From: Nitrospirota bacterium
Lineage (GTDB): Bacteria; Nitrospirota; Nitrospiria; Nitrospirales; Nitrospiraceae
NCBI GenBank assembly: GCA_028876065.1
Contig: JAGWTI010000017.1
Coordinates: forward strand, 1-44,368
Direction: 5' to 3'
Length of the DNA stretch: 44,368 bases
A program made the translations under genes and the position numbers. Each line of letters opens with the position of its first letter. The first letter of the stretch is position 1. Of the stretch, positions 9,608 to 15,622 are shown piece after piece. A model generated the notes under the pieces. It was not told the DNA's origin and ran no database searches. It was given only the letters and a program-made list of their open reading frames with translations.

Positions 9608-10375
9608 GTGACGGCATCTCCCCAGAACCAGATTCTTTCCCTCTCCGTCATCATTCCGGCCTACAACGAGGCCCAACGGATCCTGCCCTACGTGCAGCAC
9701 ATCACCGCCTATCTGGACCAAAGGAACCAGCCTTACGAAATCCTGGTCGTGGACGACGGGAGCCACGACGAAACGGCTGCGGTTGTGGAGCAGTTCCAGG
9801 CTCAACACCAGGCGGTCCGGCTCGTCAGGCTCCCGACGAACAGAGGCAAGGGCCATGCGGTACGCACCGGGATGCAACAGGCCCAGGGCGAGCTTCGCCT
9901 CATGGCCGACGCGGACGGAGCGACGCCGATCCAGGAGTTGGAACGGCTGGAAGCGGCCATTCACAATGGCGCCGATCTGGCAATCGGCTCCCGTCCCCTG
10001 GCCTACAGCGATGCCCGCTACAAAGTCCAAGTACGCTGGCACAGGTCCTGGGCAGGAAACTTGTTCAACTGGTTCGTGCAACGCCTGGGCATTCCCGGTA
10101 TCCGAGACACGCAATGCGGCTTTAAACTGTTTCACGCCAACGTGGCCCGGGACTTATTCAGCGTCTCCCGCATCGACGGCTATGGCTTCGACCTGGAACT
10201 GCTCTACGTCGCGCAGCGACGCGGCTATCAGATCGCCGAAGTGCCCATCAATTGGGCCGACCAGCCAGGCTCAAAAGTGCTGGTGCTACGCGACGGGTTC
10301 CGGATGTTCCGGGAATTGTTGGCCGTGAAGCGCAACGACGCCAAGGGACTGTATGAGCGACAAGGAGGCCACTGA
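9608..10375 (+). CDS. GT2 family glycosyltransferase, dolichyl-phosphate glucosyltransferase (ALG5/DPM)-like
   Basis: 255 residues with a GT-A fold. Visible motifs are SVIIPAYNEAQRI, EILVVDDGSHDET, the ADADGATP catalytic metal site, a DTQCGFKLF segment and EVPINW, all characteristic of ALG5-like polyprenyl-phosphate sugar transferases. No transmembrane domain is present. It starts with GTG at 9608, preceded by GGAG at 5 bp. It would make a polyprenyl-phosphate sugar donor, which matches the GT-C-like membrane protein across the island. Its last 34 codons before the C-terminal five recur in degenerate form at 11305-11406. Confidence 0.9.
   Translation: MTASPQNQILSLSVIIPAYNEAQRILPYVQHITAYLDQRNQPYEILVVDDGSHDETAAVVEQFQAQHQAVRLVRLPTNRGKGHAVRTGMQQAQGELRLMADADGATPIQELERLEAAIHNGADLAIGSRPLAYSDARYKVQVRWHRSWAGNLFNWFVQRLGIPGIRDTQCGFKLFHANVARDLFSVSRIDGYGFDLELLYVAQRRGYQIAEVPINWADQPGSKVLVLRDGFRMFRELLAVKRNDAKGLYERQGGH
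10259..10360 (+). repeat. Intact copy of the glycosyltransferase 3' repeat
   Basis: These 34 codons (starting DQPGSKVLVLRDG) are repeated at 11305-11406 with 76/102 identical bases and 26/34 identical residues. They flank the two-gene module between them. Confidence 0.8.
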
Positions 10376-10425
10376 ACGGAGGGCGCGGCGTGCATGCGCC
10401 AAGACGAGCCGAGCTCGTCGGCAAG

Positions 10426-10454
10426 TTGGCATCTCCGCCCGATCCGTATACAAT
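10426..10454 (+). promoter_or_regulatory. Promoter of the nucleotidyltransferase module, leaderless transcript
   Basis: TTGGCA (10426-10431) and TACAAT (10449-10454) are spaced 17 bp. The expected start of transcription is about 10461, only two bases before the ATG at 10463, which has no ribosome binding site. A leaderless mRNA is therefore likely. Confidence 0.5.
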
Positions 10455-10462
10455 CGGTACCC

Positions 10463-10789
10463 ATGTCTACACCGCCTCCTTCAGAGCCGTTGAAATTGTT
10501 ACCCGCCTACCTGGGAGTGGCCTCGCTCGACGAAGCGCTCCAACACCCTCGCGTGACTCGCGTCCTCTGGCTCGAAATTCTCGTCAACGATGCCATCGCA
10601 TGGGAAACGCTGTCGCATCCGCTGATCCATGAGGCGTATCGGACGGCCTGTCGGTGGCACACAAAATACCGCACCCTCATCTCCACGCTGGTGCCTCGCA
10701 AACCGCTCCCCGAAGATACCGGCCCTATCGACGACCGTTTGTACCGCCAATTTGCGGAGGCCCTCGACTTTGCCCACGCTCACGCTTGA
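10463..10789 (+). CDS. Small protein upstream of nucleotidyltransferase; possible HEPN-like partner
   Basis: 108 residues, predicted mostly helical, not clearly matched to a family I know. Residues 60-66 read R-x5-H inside a helix (HEAYRTACRWH), which fits the Rx4-6H motif of HEPN RNases, the usual partners of minimal nucleotidyltransferases. It overlaps the downstream nucleotidyltransferase by 20 bp, a common toxin-antitoxin arrangement. The HEPN reading is tentative: the motif is short and no other HEPN feature can be verified by eye. It has its own promoter 10 bp upstream of the ATG. Confidence 0.6.
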   Translation: MSTPPPSEPLKLLPAYLGVASLDEALQHPRVTRVLWLEILVNDAIAWETLSHPLIHEAYRTACRWHTKYRTLISTLVPRKPLPEDTGPIDDRLYRQFAEALDFAHAHA

Positions 10790-11300
10790 TCGCCTCACCG
10801 CCCTCTTGAGACAGTACACGGTCCAAACTGGACACCCCATCGACTTGTTGCTGATCGGCGGCTTGGCGATAGCGGCCTACGGCCATGCCTCCCGGGCCAC
10901 CATCGATATCGACGGGGAACTTCGTGAAGGCGTCCGCCTCCTGAAAGAGTTCCTGAGCGATCACGGCATTCCGGCGAACTTGGGACAAAGCCTGTCCGGC
11001 TGGTCCGTGGTGGCAATGCCTCCCGGCTACCGAGACCGCACCACGACCCTGATCGACGAACCAAAACTGCGCGTGACGCTCCTGGCGCCGGTGGATTTTA
11101 TCGTGGCCAAACTCCGTCGCGGGACAGACGAGGATCTGGAAGACGCAGCCTGGATGGCCGCGCGCTATCAAGTCACGGCACAACAGGTCCGTGCTTCGGC
11201 AGAGGCAGCCCTGGCCGCCTCGCTCGAAGACACGGCTCTCTTGCTCTTCGAGCGCACGGTGGATCGATTCTGTCAAAACCTCACCTCAACCGATCGCTGA
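10770..11300 (+). CDS. Nucleotidyltransferase-fold protein (DUF6036/AbiEii-like)
   Basis: 176 residues. The core GG-x6-YGHASRATIDID (GG at 30-31, Asp46 and Asp48) is the nucleotidyltransferase signature seen in AbiEii/MenT and DUF6036 toxin-like proteins. The body then has a KLR segment and an acidic helix (RRGTDEDLEDAAWM) typical of that group. I start at TTG 10770, just before the conserved N-terminus and overlapping the upstream stop; the longer frame from 10629 is antisense-like. It probably forms a toxin-antitoxin or regulatory pair with the upstream gene by modifying RNA or protein. Its stop lies only a few bases before the displaced glycosyltransferase tail. Confidence 0.75.
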   Translation: MPTLTLDRLTALLRQYTVQTGHPIDLLLIGGLAIAAYGHASRATIDIDGELREGVRLLKEFLSDHGIPANLGQSLSGWSVVAMPPGYRDRTTTLIDEPKLRVTLLAPVDFIVAKLRRGTDEDLEDAAWMAARYQVTAQQVRASAEAALAASLEDTALLLFERTVDRFCQNLTSTDR

Positions 11301-11301
11301 A

Positions 11302-11421
11302 ACCGACCAGCCAAGCCCAAAAGTCCGGGTATTACGCGACGGACTGCGGATGTTCTGCGAGCTACTGGTGGTGCAGCGCAATGATGCCAAAGGCCTATAT
11401 GCGAGGCGAGCAACCGAATAA
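11302..11421 (+). pseudogene. Displaced 3' end of a second glycosyltransferase gene
   Basis: Reading frame from 11302 gives DQPSPKVRVLRDGLRMF and so on, matching the last part of the intact glycosyltransferase (26/34 residues) and ending in its own stop at 11421. No upstream coding part of a glycosyltransferase remains; the preceding sequence is the nucleotidyltransferase gene. Most differences are synonymous or conservative, so this copy evolved in a functional gene elsewhere before truncation, not by decay of a recent duplication. Confidence 0.8.
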
Positions 11422-11442
11422 TGAAGATCCTGACGAGAGAAG

Positions 11443-11850
11443 TCAGCCCTGACTCGGCAATAGTCTGATCCCTTCGACCATCTCAAAATGACGACGGTTA
11501 TTGGTACAGAGGGTTAGCTCGTTCCGGATGGCGGTACAGGCGATAAAGAGGTCGCAATCACCGACGGTCCGGCCCAATTGTCTCAAGCGACCACGTTCCT
11601 TCCCAAATAAACTGCACACTTCCTCGTCAAGGGGAAGGACGACGAGACCCGCCATGAACCGCTGCAGCGCAGCCAAACTGTGGAGGGGATTGCGTGAATA
11701 GTGTGCGCCCTCGTAGAGTTCGGCTAGGGAAATGACACTGACGGCCAGCCCTTCGGGTTCGAGATCACGAAGCTTCCGTGTGACAAGCTCAATGCCGCAG
11801 AGATGGTCGATGATCCAGTCAGTATCGACGAGATAGGAGGGGCGTGGCAC
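11443..11850 (-). CDS. vapC: VapC-type PIN-domain ribonuclease toxin
   Basis: 135 residues with the PIN-domain acidic set: VDTDWIID near the N-terminus, the Glu in SLAELYEGA, Asp residues in GDCDLFIA, and a late CTNNRRHF. PIN toxins cleave tRNA or rRNA. GTG at 11850 begins one base after the antitoxin stop; an ATG at 11880 would overlap it by 29 bp and adds ten non-conserved residues. It pairs with the DUF104-like antitoxin. Confidence 0.88.
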   Translation of the reverse strand: MPRPSYLVDTDWIIDHLCGIELVTRKLRDLEPEGLAVSVISLAELYEGAHYSRNPLHSLAALQRFMAGLVVLPLDEEVCSLFGKERGRLRQLGRTVGDCDLFIACTAIRNELTLCTNNRRHFEMVEGIRLLPSQG

Positions 11851-11851
11851 G

Positions 11852-12091
11852 TCAGAAGGAAACCGGCGGACGGGTGGCAACCAGGCGGTCGGCGTAAATA
11901 TTCCGCTTCAGTTCCTCGGCATCCAGCAGACCTTTCCATAAACCAGCGGTCTCCCGGACGAGGGAGCCGGAAGGCGACACAATCGGAGACACGGCCAACA
12001 GGACCTCCTCGCCTTCGTGGACCAAATCAGGCGGTGGAGGGTCGAGTGGGGTAAAGGTTCCGCGTGAGAATCTAGCCTTGATTGTCTTCAC
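11852..12091 (-). CDS. VapB-type antitoxin, DUF104/AF2212-like
   Basis: 79 residues. The N-terminus (KTIKARFSRGTFTPLDPPP) and the following GEEVLLAV are the characteristic beta-strand of DUF104 antitoxins, here with GTG start at 12091. The C-terminal helix region (GLWKGLLDAEELKRNIYADR) is the usual toxin-binding arm. Immediately upstream of vapC on the same strand. Confidence 0.85.
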   Translation of the reverse strand: MKTIKARFSRGTFTPLDPPPPDLVHEGEEVLLAVSPIVSPSGSLVRETAGLWKGLLDAEELKRNIYADRLVATRPPVSF

Positions 12092-12185
12092 CGTCGTTAA
12101 CCTCGTGGCGATGGTAGCAAGGTTGCTCGGTTCCGTCAATGACTCAGCAGGGAGCGGGAAGACGTGCAGACGTCGAGGAGGAATT

Positions 12186-12455
12186 TCATGCCGGCTTGGT
12201 GACGGCCAGCCGGTCATGCACATGCTCACCGCTCAGGGATCGGTGGGCAAACAAGAGGCAGGCTTGGATATCTTCTCGCTCCAGAAAGGGATATTCCCGC
12301 AAAATGGTTTCCGGCTGGTCCCCGGCGGCCAACATGCCGAGGACATGTTCCACCGCGATCCGCAACCCGCGAATAATCGGCTTGCCCCCGAAAATCTCGG
12401 GATTCACAACGATCCGCTCCAGTAATTGCTGTTCGTTTAATTGCTGCTCACTCAT
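12186..12455 (-). CDS. DUF433 family protein (antitoxin-like)
   Basis: 89 residues. The segment IVVNPEIFGGKPIIRGLRIAVEHVLGML is the DUF433 signature, a winged/helix-turn-helix-like small protein normally paired with a PIN-like DUF5615 toxin. No DUF5615 gene follows it, so it may be an orphan antitoxin. Its ATG overlaps the stop of an upstream gene fragment (ATGA), suggesting it was once second in a pair. Confidence 0.8.
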   Translation of the reverse strand: MSEQQLNEQQLLERIVVNPEIFGGKPIIRGLRIAVEHVLGMLAAGDQPETILREYPFLEREDIQACLLFAHRSLSGEHVHDRLAVTKPA

Positions 12456-12611
12456 GAGAGCCTCCGTTGCCGAACACGGACGCGAACGAGATCACCCTGC
12501 ACCAACCGGAAACGAATGACAAACCAGCCGATGTTCTCGGCACCCGGCCCCTTTTCTCCTTCGTCCAAACTCTGAAGAGACAAGCGCGTTTGCGCTTGGA
12601 GTTCATCCGCG
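12452..12611 (-). pseudogene. Orphan 3' gene fragment upstream of DUF433
   Basis: A frame with no usable ATG runs about 52 codons into a TGA that overlaps the DUF433 start (ATGA). It encodes a charged, strand-like C-terminus (NIGWFVIRFRLVQGDLVRV). The tight coupling and protein-like composition suggest the remains of a real gene, family unknown. Confidence 0.3.
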
Positions 12612-12914
12612 ATCTACGAGATAGCCGACGTAAAGAAGCAGGGCCACAATGGCACCGGAGGGAACGAAACCCATTCCGACGAGCCCTAGGACGGATACCC
12701 ACTTCGGTACAATTCGTCTTCCGGCAGTTCGTTCCCATGTTCCGTCTATAAGCGTAGATGGTGCACGCCGGGAAATGAAGAACCGAATGAGAAAGATGTT
12801 CGTAAAGTACATTGCGCCCCCGGCGCCCATCAGACTGAGCGCAAACGAATACGTAGTGCCATCCTGCCAGGCCACAAAGATCGGAATTACGAATGCGAGG
12901 ATCAACCAGGACAT
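12603..12914 (-). CDS. Small membrane protein, hypothetical
   Basis: 103 residues with three hydrophobic segments (about residues 3-15, 22-48 and 73-98) separated by a basic loop (RFFISRRAPS). No family recognised. Base composition is visibly lower in GC than neighbouring core genes, as in the adjacent integron-like cassette, so both were probably acquired together. No attC-like site follows it. Confidence 0.55.
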   Translation of the reverse strand: MSWLILAFVIPIFVAWQDGTTYSFALSLMGAGGAMYFTNIFLIRFFISRRAPSTLIDGTWERTAGRRIVPKWVSVLGLVGMGFVPSGAIVALLLYVGYLVDRG

Positions 12915-13020
12915 GGCTTCGTCTCTGTCCCGCCGCCGCTAGCCATACGCGAAAACGATGGCGAACCCATAGCGGCTTGACGCTTCACGCCTAATGTTCA
13001 TAGCAGGCCATTGGTGCGCT

Positions 13021-13084
13021 TCCTAACGTTTGAGATCAGGCCACGGCCCGTCAGGACCGTCGCGTCTGCAGCGAAGGGTTAGGG
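13021..13084 (-). other. attC-like integron recombination site
   Basis: Read on the minus strand, a 64-nt element starts with CCCTAAC (R'' box), has a central hairpin (ACGGTCC, loop TGAC, GGGCCGT), and ends with CTGATCTCAAACGTTAGGA (L' and R' boxes). The outer CCTAAC/GTTAGG boxes are exact complements. The stop codon of the upstream gene lies inside it and the gene's last residues (NPSLQTRRS) are encoded by it, as is usual for integron cassettes. Confidence 0.7.
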
Positions 13085-13512
13085 ACATTTGCCTTCATAT
13101 GCTTGAAGTCTAGCGCACCCAATTCCGTATAACGCACAAGGCGGCGTGAAAGAAGATCCTGACGAATTGCCACCATGAGTTCTCCTAACGCCCTCTCCCT
13201 AACATCATCTGGTTGAACATTTCCGGTATGAACCGAGCTTAGAAACGCATATGCCTTGCGAATTACATCATCTGGACAGTAGAGCCAACTTTGATTGAGC
13301 TGGTTAATGAATTCGTTCCGCAGGTCCAGGGCGTTCTGCTCGCCCTCGTAAAACCCTCGGACGCACCTAACAAGCTCCTTGTACTTTTCTTCCTTTCGAA
13401 GGTATTGCTCCCAACGTAGTTTTCTCCACTCATTGAAGAACCACGCGAAAATCGCCCCAAGCGCAGGGACAGCAAATTTAAGAAATTCGATCGATGCAAG
13501 TGAATCTAACAC
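13051..13512 (-). CDS. Integron cassette-type gene, single-TM hypothetical protein
   Basis: 153 residues starting at GTG 13512. One N-terminal membrane anchor (FLKFAVPALGAIFAWFF) is followed by a basic, coiled-coil-prone helical domain (RKLRWEQYLRKEEKYKELVR); no known family. It fills a 510-bp unit (13027-13536) bounded by a GTTAGGG core 24 bp before the start codon and the attC-like site at the 3' end, exactly the layout of an integron gene cassette. GC is lower than the genome. No integrase gene is in the window. Confidence 0.65.
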   Translation of the reverse strand: MLDSLASIEFLKFAVPALGAIFAWFFNEWRKLRWEQYLRKEEKYKELVRCVRGFYEGEQNALDLRNEFINQLNQSWLYCPDDVIRKAYAFLSSVHTGNVQPDDVRERALGELMVAIRQDLLSRRLVRYTELGALDFKHMKANVPNPSLQTRRS

Positions 13513-13530
13513 GGCACTCTCTATGCCCCC

Positions 13531-13537
13531 CCCTAAC
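13531..13537 (-). other. 5' boundary core site of the gene cassette (GTTAGGG)
   Basis: A GTTRRRY-type core on the minus strand lies 18 nt before the cassette gene's GTG codon. It would be the crossover site left by the preceding attI, attC or secondary site. No full attC is recognisable upstream of it. Confidence 0.45.
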
Positions 13538-13707
13538 TACTGAGCATACTGACCGGTATATCCTGCCCCTACCAGATTGGGAACGATTGCGCGATTCTTA
13601 TCTGATCTCAACGGCTTGTCAAGAATCTCTATAGCACAGGGCCGACTTGATATGCCGATCGGCCGTGTCTTCCAAGGGATCAGTCTGCCTGCCCAGCCCC
13701 CGCGCTT

Positions 13708-13743
13708 CACGAAAATTAACACCCGATAGACCTCGCGCCAGTC
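13708..13743 (-). pseudogene. Remnant of the 3' end of a homologue of the 14050-15606 gene
   Basis: On the minus strand this reads DWREVYRVLIFVK, against DWREVYLDSKVAIFVR at the end of the intact neighbour. 18 of the first 19 bases are identical (13725-13743 against 14082-14100). The fragment has lost the stop and about three codons. Short, so moderate certainty. Confidence 0.5.
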
Positions 13744-13745
13744 GA

Positions 13746-14049
13746 GGCCTGATCAAGGGACAGGTCCCTCAGGGACCTGTCCCGCCCACTTCTCTCCCTC
13801 CCATCGGGCGCAACTTAGCCTTCTTCTGAGACAGCCTGGTTGATCGCCACTGCGCGCATCGCTTCTCCCATCCTTCTTCGCAGCGGGTGCCCTGCTGGTC
13901 CGACTGCGGCCGTCGAGCGAGCACATTTTTACTGCGTGCTCCGGGAGCAAAGGACCGCAGGGCATCCGCTCATCTCCACTTCTGCAAGCAAGGTGATTAA
14001 CCAGGCTGCCCATCCCTTCGTTATCCTCTTTTTCCCCACCTCTTCATTT
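13746..14049. other. Non-coding segment, no gene recognised
   Basis: 304 bp between the remnant tail and the intact membrane-protein gene. Apart from the hairpin at 13757-13783 I see no convincing gene. An 86-codon minus-strand frame (13753-14013) has low-complexity Arg/Ser/Gly composition and is probably not translated. Confidence 0.4.
13757..13783. repeat. Perfect 12-bp inverted repeat hairpin
   Basis: GGGACAGGTCCC, loop TCA, GGGACCTGTCCC. Each arm is itself nearly palindromic. No T-tract follows on either strand, so it is not a standard terminator; it resembles dispersed REP-like palindromes. Confidence 0.65.
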
Positions 14050-15606
14050 CTACCTGACGAAAATCGCCACCTTTGAATCCAGATAAACCTCGCGCCAGTC
14101 TGGCTGCCGAGCCAGCGTCTGGCTGAGCGGCGTGCCGACCGAGACGATGGCCCAGTCCACTTGGTATTTGTCAAGCACGGTCACATCAGGCAGATTCCCA
14201 TTCGCCAGCGCCATATAGTCTTTGAAGATCCACCGGTCGCCGATCCGGAACGCGGGCATGCGGCCGTCGATGAATATCTTCTCCCCCGGCAACCACCAGA
14301 GCAAAAACCCTCCATAGCCATAGTCGTTGTACATCCGCTGACCGAGCTGAGTTCGATGTTCCTTGATCCATGCGACCGCCTCGATCGGATATTCGGTCTG
14401 GCGAAAATACTCCTGCGGTGACAAGCCGGACTGGACGACATGCTGGAGATGCTCGGCTCCGAGCGACCCCACCCACAGAGCCGCGGCCACGGTGAGCGCA
14501 AACCAGCATCGCTTCTGCCAGGCCAGACTTAACTGGAAGCGCACACAGAGTTTTCCCCAGGCTCCATCCAACAGCTCGGCCCAGAGAGGCGCACTCAACA
14601 AGAGAAAAAACAGGACATTGCGCCAATGACGCAAGGACAGGACCAGAAAGACGAGCAGGATGGTGCAGCGGACCGGTTCGAGGCGGCGATAGCCGGCCAG
14701 CATCGCCAATCCCAACGCAACCAAGTAGACCACATAGGTCAGGCCCGCTTGCTTTTCCAGCGAGACTGGATGCCACTCGTCCAGGGTCTGGATCATGAAG
14801 GTATCGTTCAGCGAGGCGATGATTTCCCCATAGAGCCGCCAGCCATAGGGATTCAGGAACGTGGCGCAGACGGCCAGCAGCAGCACCAGCCCCAGATGGG
14901 CAATCTGTTGCCAACTCAACACCGGCTCATCAAGCCGGTCGGTGAACGGAAGTCGGCGGTCCATCGCCACACGCATCACAACGGAGACCGCGAAAACCAA
15001 CCCCAGGACAAACAACCCGGCGGTGAATCCTCCGTGAAGGTTGGCCCAGAGCAGGAACAGCAGGGGCACAGCCCAGAGATGCGACCACTGATCTTTGTGA
15101 TACAGGCCGATCCATCGGAGCAACAAGGCCAAGCCCAACAAGGTGATCAATTGGGTTCTCGCGCCTAGGAAGGGCAGCGCCACCCACAGCGAACCGGAAA
15201 GGGCCAGCAGCTTGCCGGTCCGGCTTGCTTGCACCGTGCCGGCCATGATCCAGAACGCACCCAGGGTCACCGTCGCAAACAAGCCGATCACAGCCAGGGG
15301 GCCGACAGTGCCCAGCCTTTGATAGAGCAAACCCAAGAGGCCGTCCGTCAGCCAGGCATGGTCCACCCAGGGCCAGTCGGGCATCGTGTGGGAGTAGGGA
15401 TCGGTGGCCGGCATCCGCCAGCCGTTCTGCAAGAGATCGAGGCCGGTCCGCAGGTGCCAGCCGAAATCCGGCTCGACCAAAGGTTGCAGCGCGAGGTTCA
15501 GGAGGAAAAACGCCAGGAGGGCATCGAGGGCGGAAGAGGTGACGTGAGGGATAAGGCGTGAGGGGTGATACACATCGCGAGCCTCGTCCCGCGCTTCACG
15601 CGTCAC
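14050..15606 (-). CDS. Polytopic membrane protein, GT-C glycosyltransferase-like
   Basis: 518 residues with about ten hydrophobic segments and a soluble C-terminal domain. The first outside loop reads EPDFGWHLRTG, then ATDPYSHTMPDWPWVDHAWL, the acidic/His loop pattern shared by many uncharacterised GT-C-like proteins that use polyprenyl-phosphate sugars. That fits the ALG5-like gene on the other side of the island, but activity is inferred. The GTG start overlaps the carbamoyltransferase stop (GTGA). The first ~15 residues are encoded by a tandem repeat, so the true start may be a later GTG at about 15573. Confidence 0.7.
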   Translation of the reverse strand: MTREARDEARDVYHPSRLIPHVTSSALDALLAFFLLNLALQPLVEPDFGWHLRTGLDLLQNGWRMPATDPYSHTMPDWPWVDHAWLTDGLLGLLYQRLGTVGPLAVIGLFATVTLGAFWIMAGTVQASRTGKLLALSGSLWVALPFLGARTQLITLLGLALLLRWIGLYHKDQWSHLWAVPLLFLLWANLHGGFTAGLFVLGLVFAVSVVMRVAMDRRLPFTDRLDEPVLSWQQIAHLGLVLLLAVCATFLNPYGWRLYGEIIASLNDTFMIQTLDEWHPVSLEKQAGLTYVVYLVALGLAMLAGYRRLEPVRCTILLVFLVLSLRHWRNVLFFLLLSAPLWAELLDGAWGKLCVRFQLSLAWQKRCWFALTVAAALWVGSLGAEHLQHVVQSGLSPQEYFRQTEYPIEAVAWIKEHRTQLGQRMYNDYGYGGFLLWWLPGEKIFIDGRMPAFRIGDRWIFKDYMALANGNLPDVTVLDKYQVDWAIVSVGTPLSQTLARQPDWREVYLDSKVAIFVR

Positions 15607-15622
15607 GCGTCACGCTTCACGA
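15541..15622. repeat. Degenerate tandem repeat spanning a stop/start overlap
   Basis: Variants of CGTGAAGCGTGACGCGTGA and GTGAGGGATAAGGCGTGAGGGG are iterated across the overlap of the two genes. They encode the last residues of the carbamoyltransferase and the first of the membrane protein. Confidence 0.55.

Noticed and set aside
12448-12738. 96-codon minus-strand frame overlapping the small membrane protein
   Set aside because: It overlaps the hydrophobic ORF in another frame and is Arg-rich without motifs. The coupled fragment ending at 12452 in the third frame looks more protein-like.
12961-13000. A second attC site (ACATTAGGCG) next to the first
   Set aside because: Only one core-like box is present and it lacks the G of GTT. 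No complementary partner box could be found within 150 bp.
13757-13783. Rho-independent terminator
   Set aside because: The stem is strong but neither side is followed by a T-tract.
13753-14013. 86-codon minus-strand ORF
   Set aside because: Low-complexity composition, its end is encoded by a palindromic repeat, and it shows no ribosome binding site or family features.
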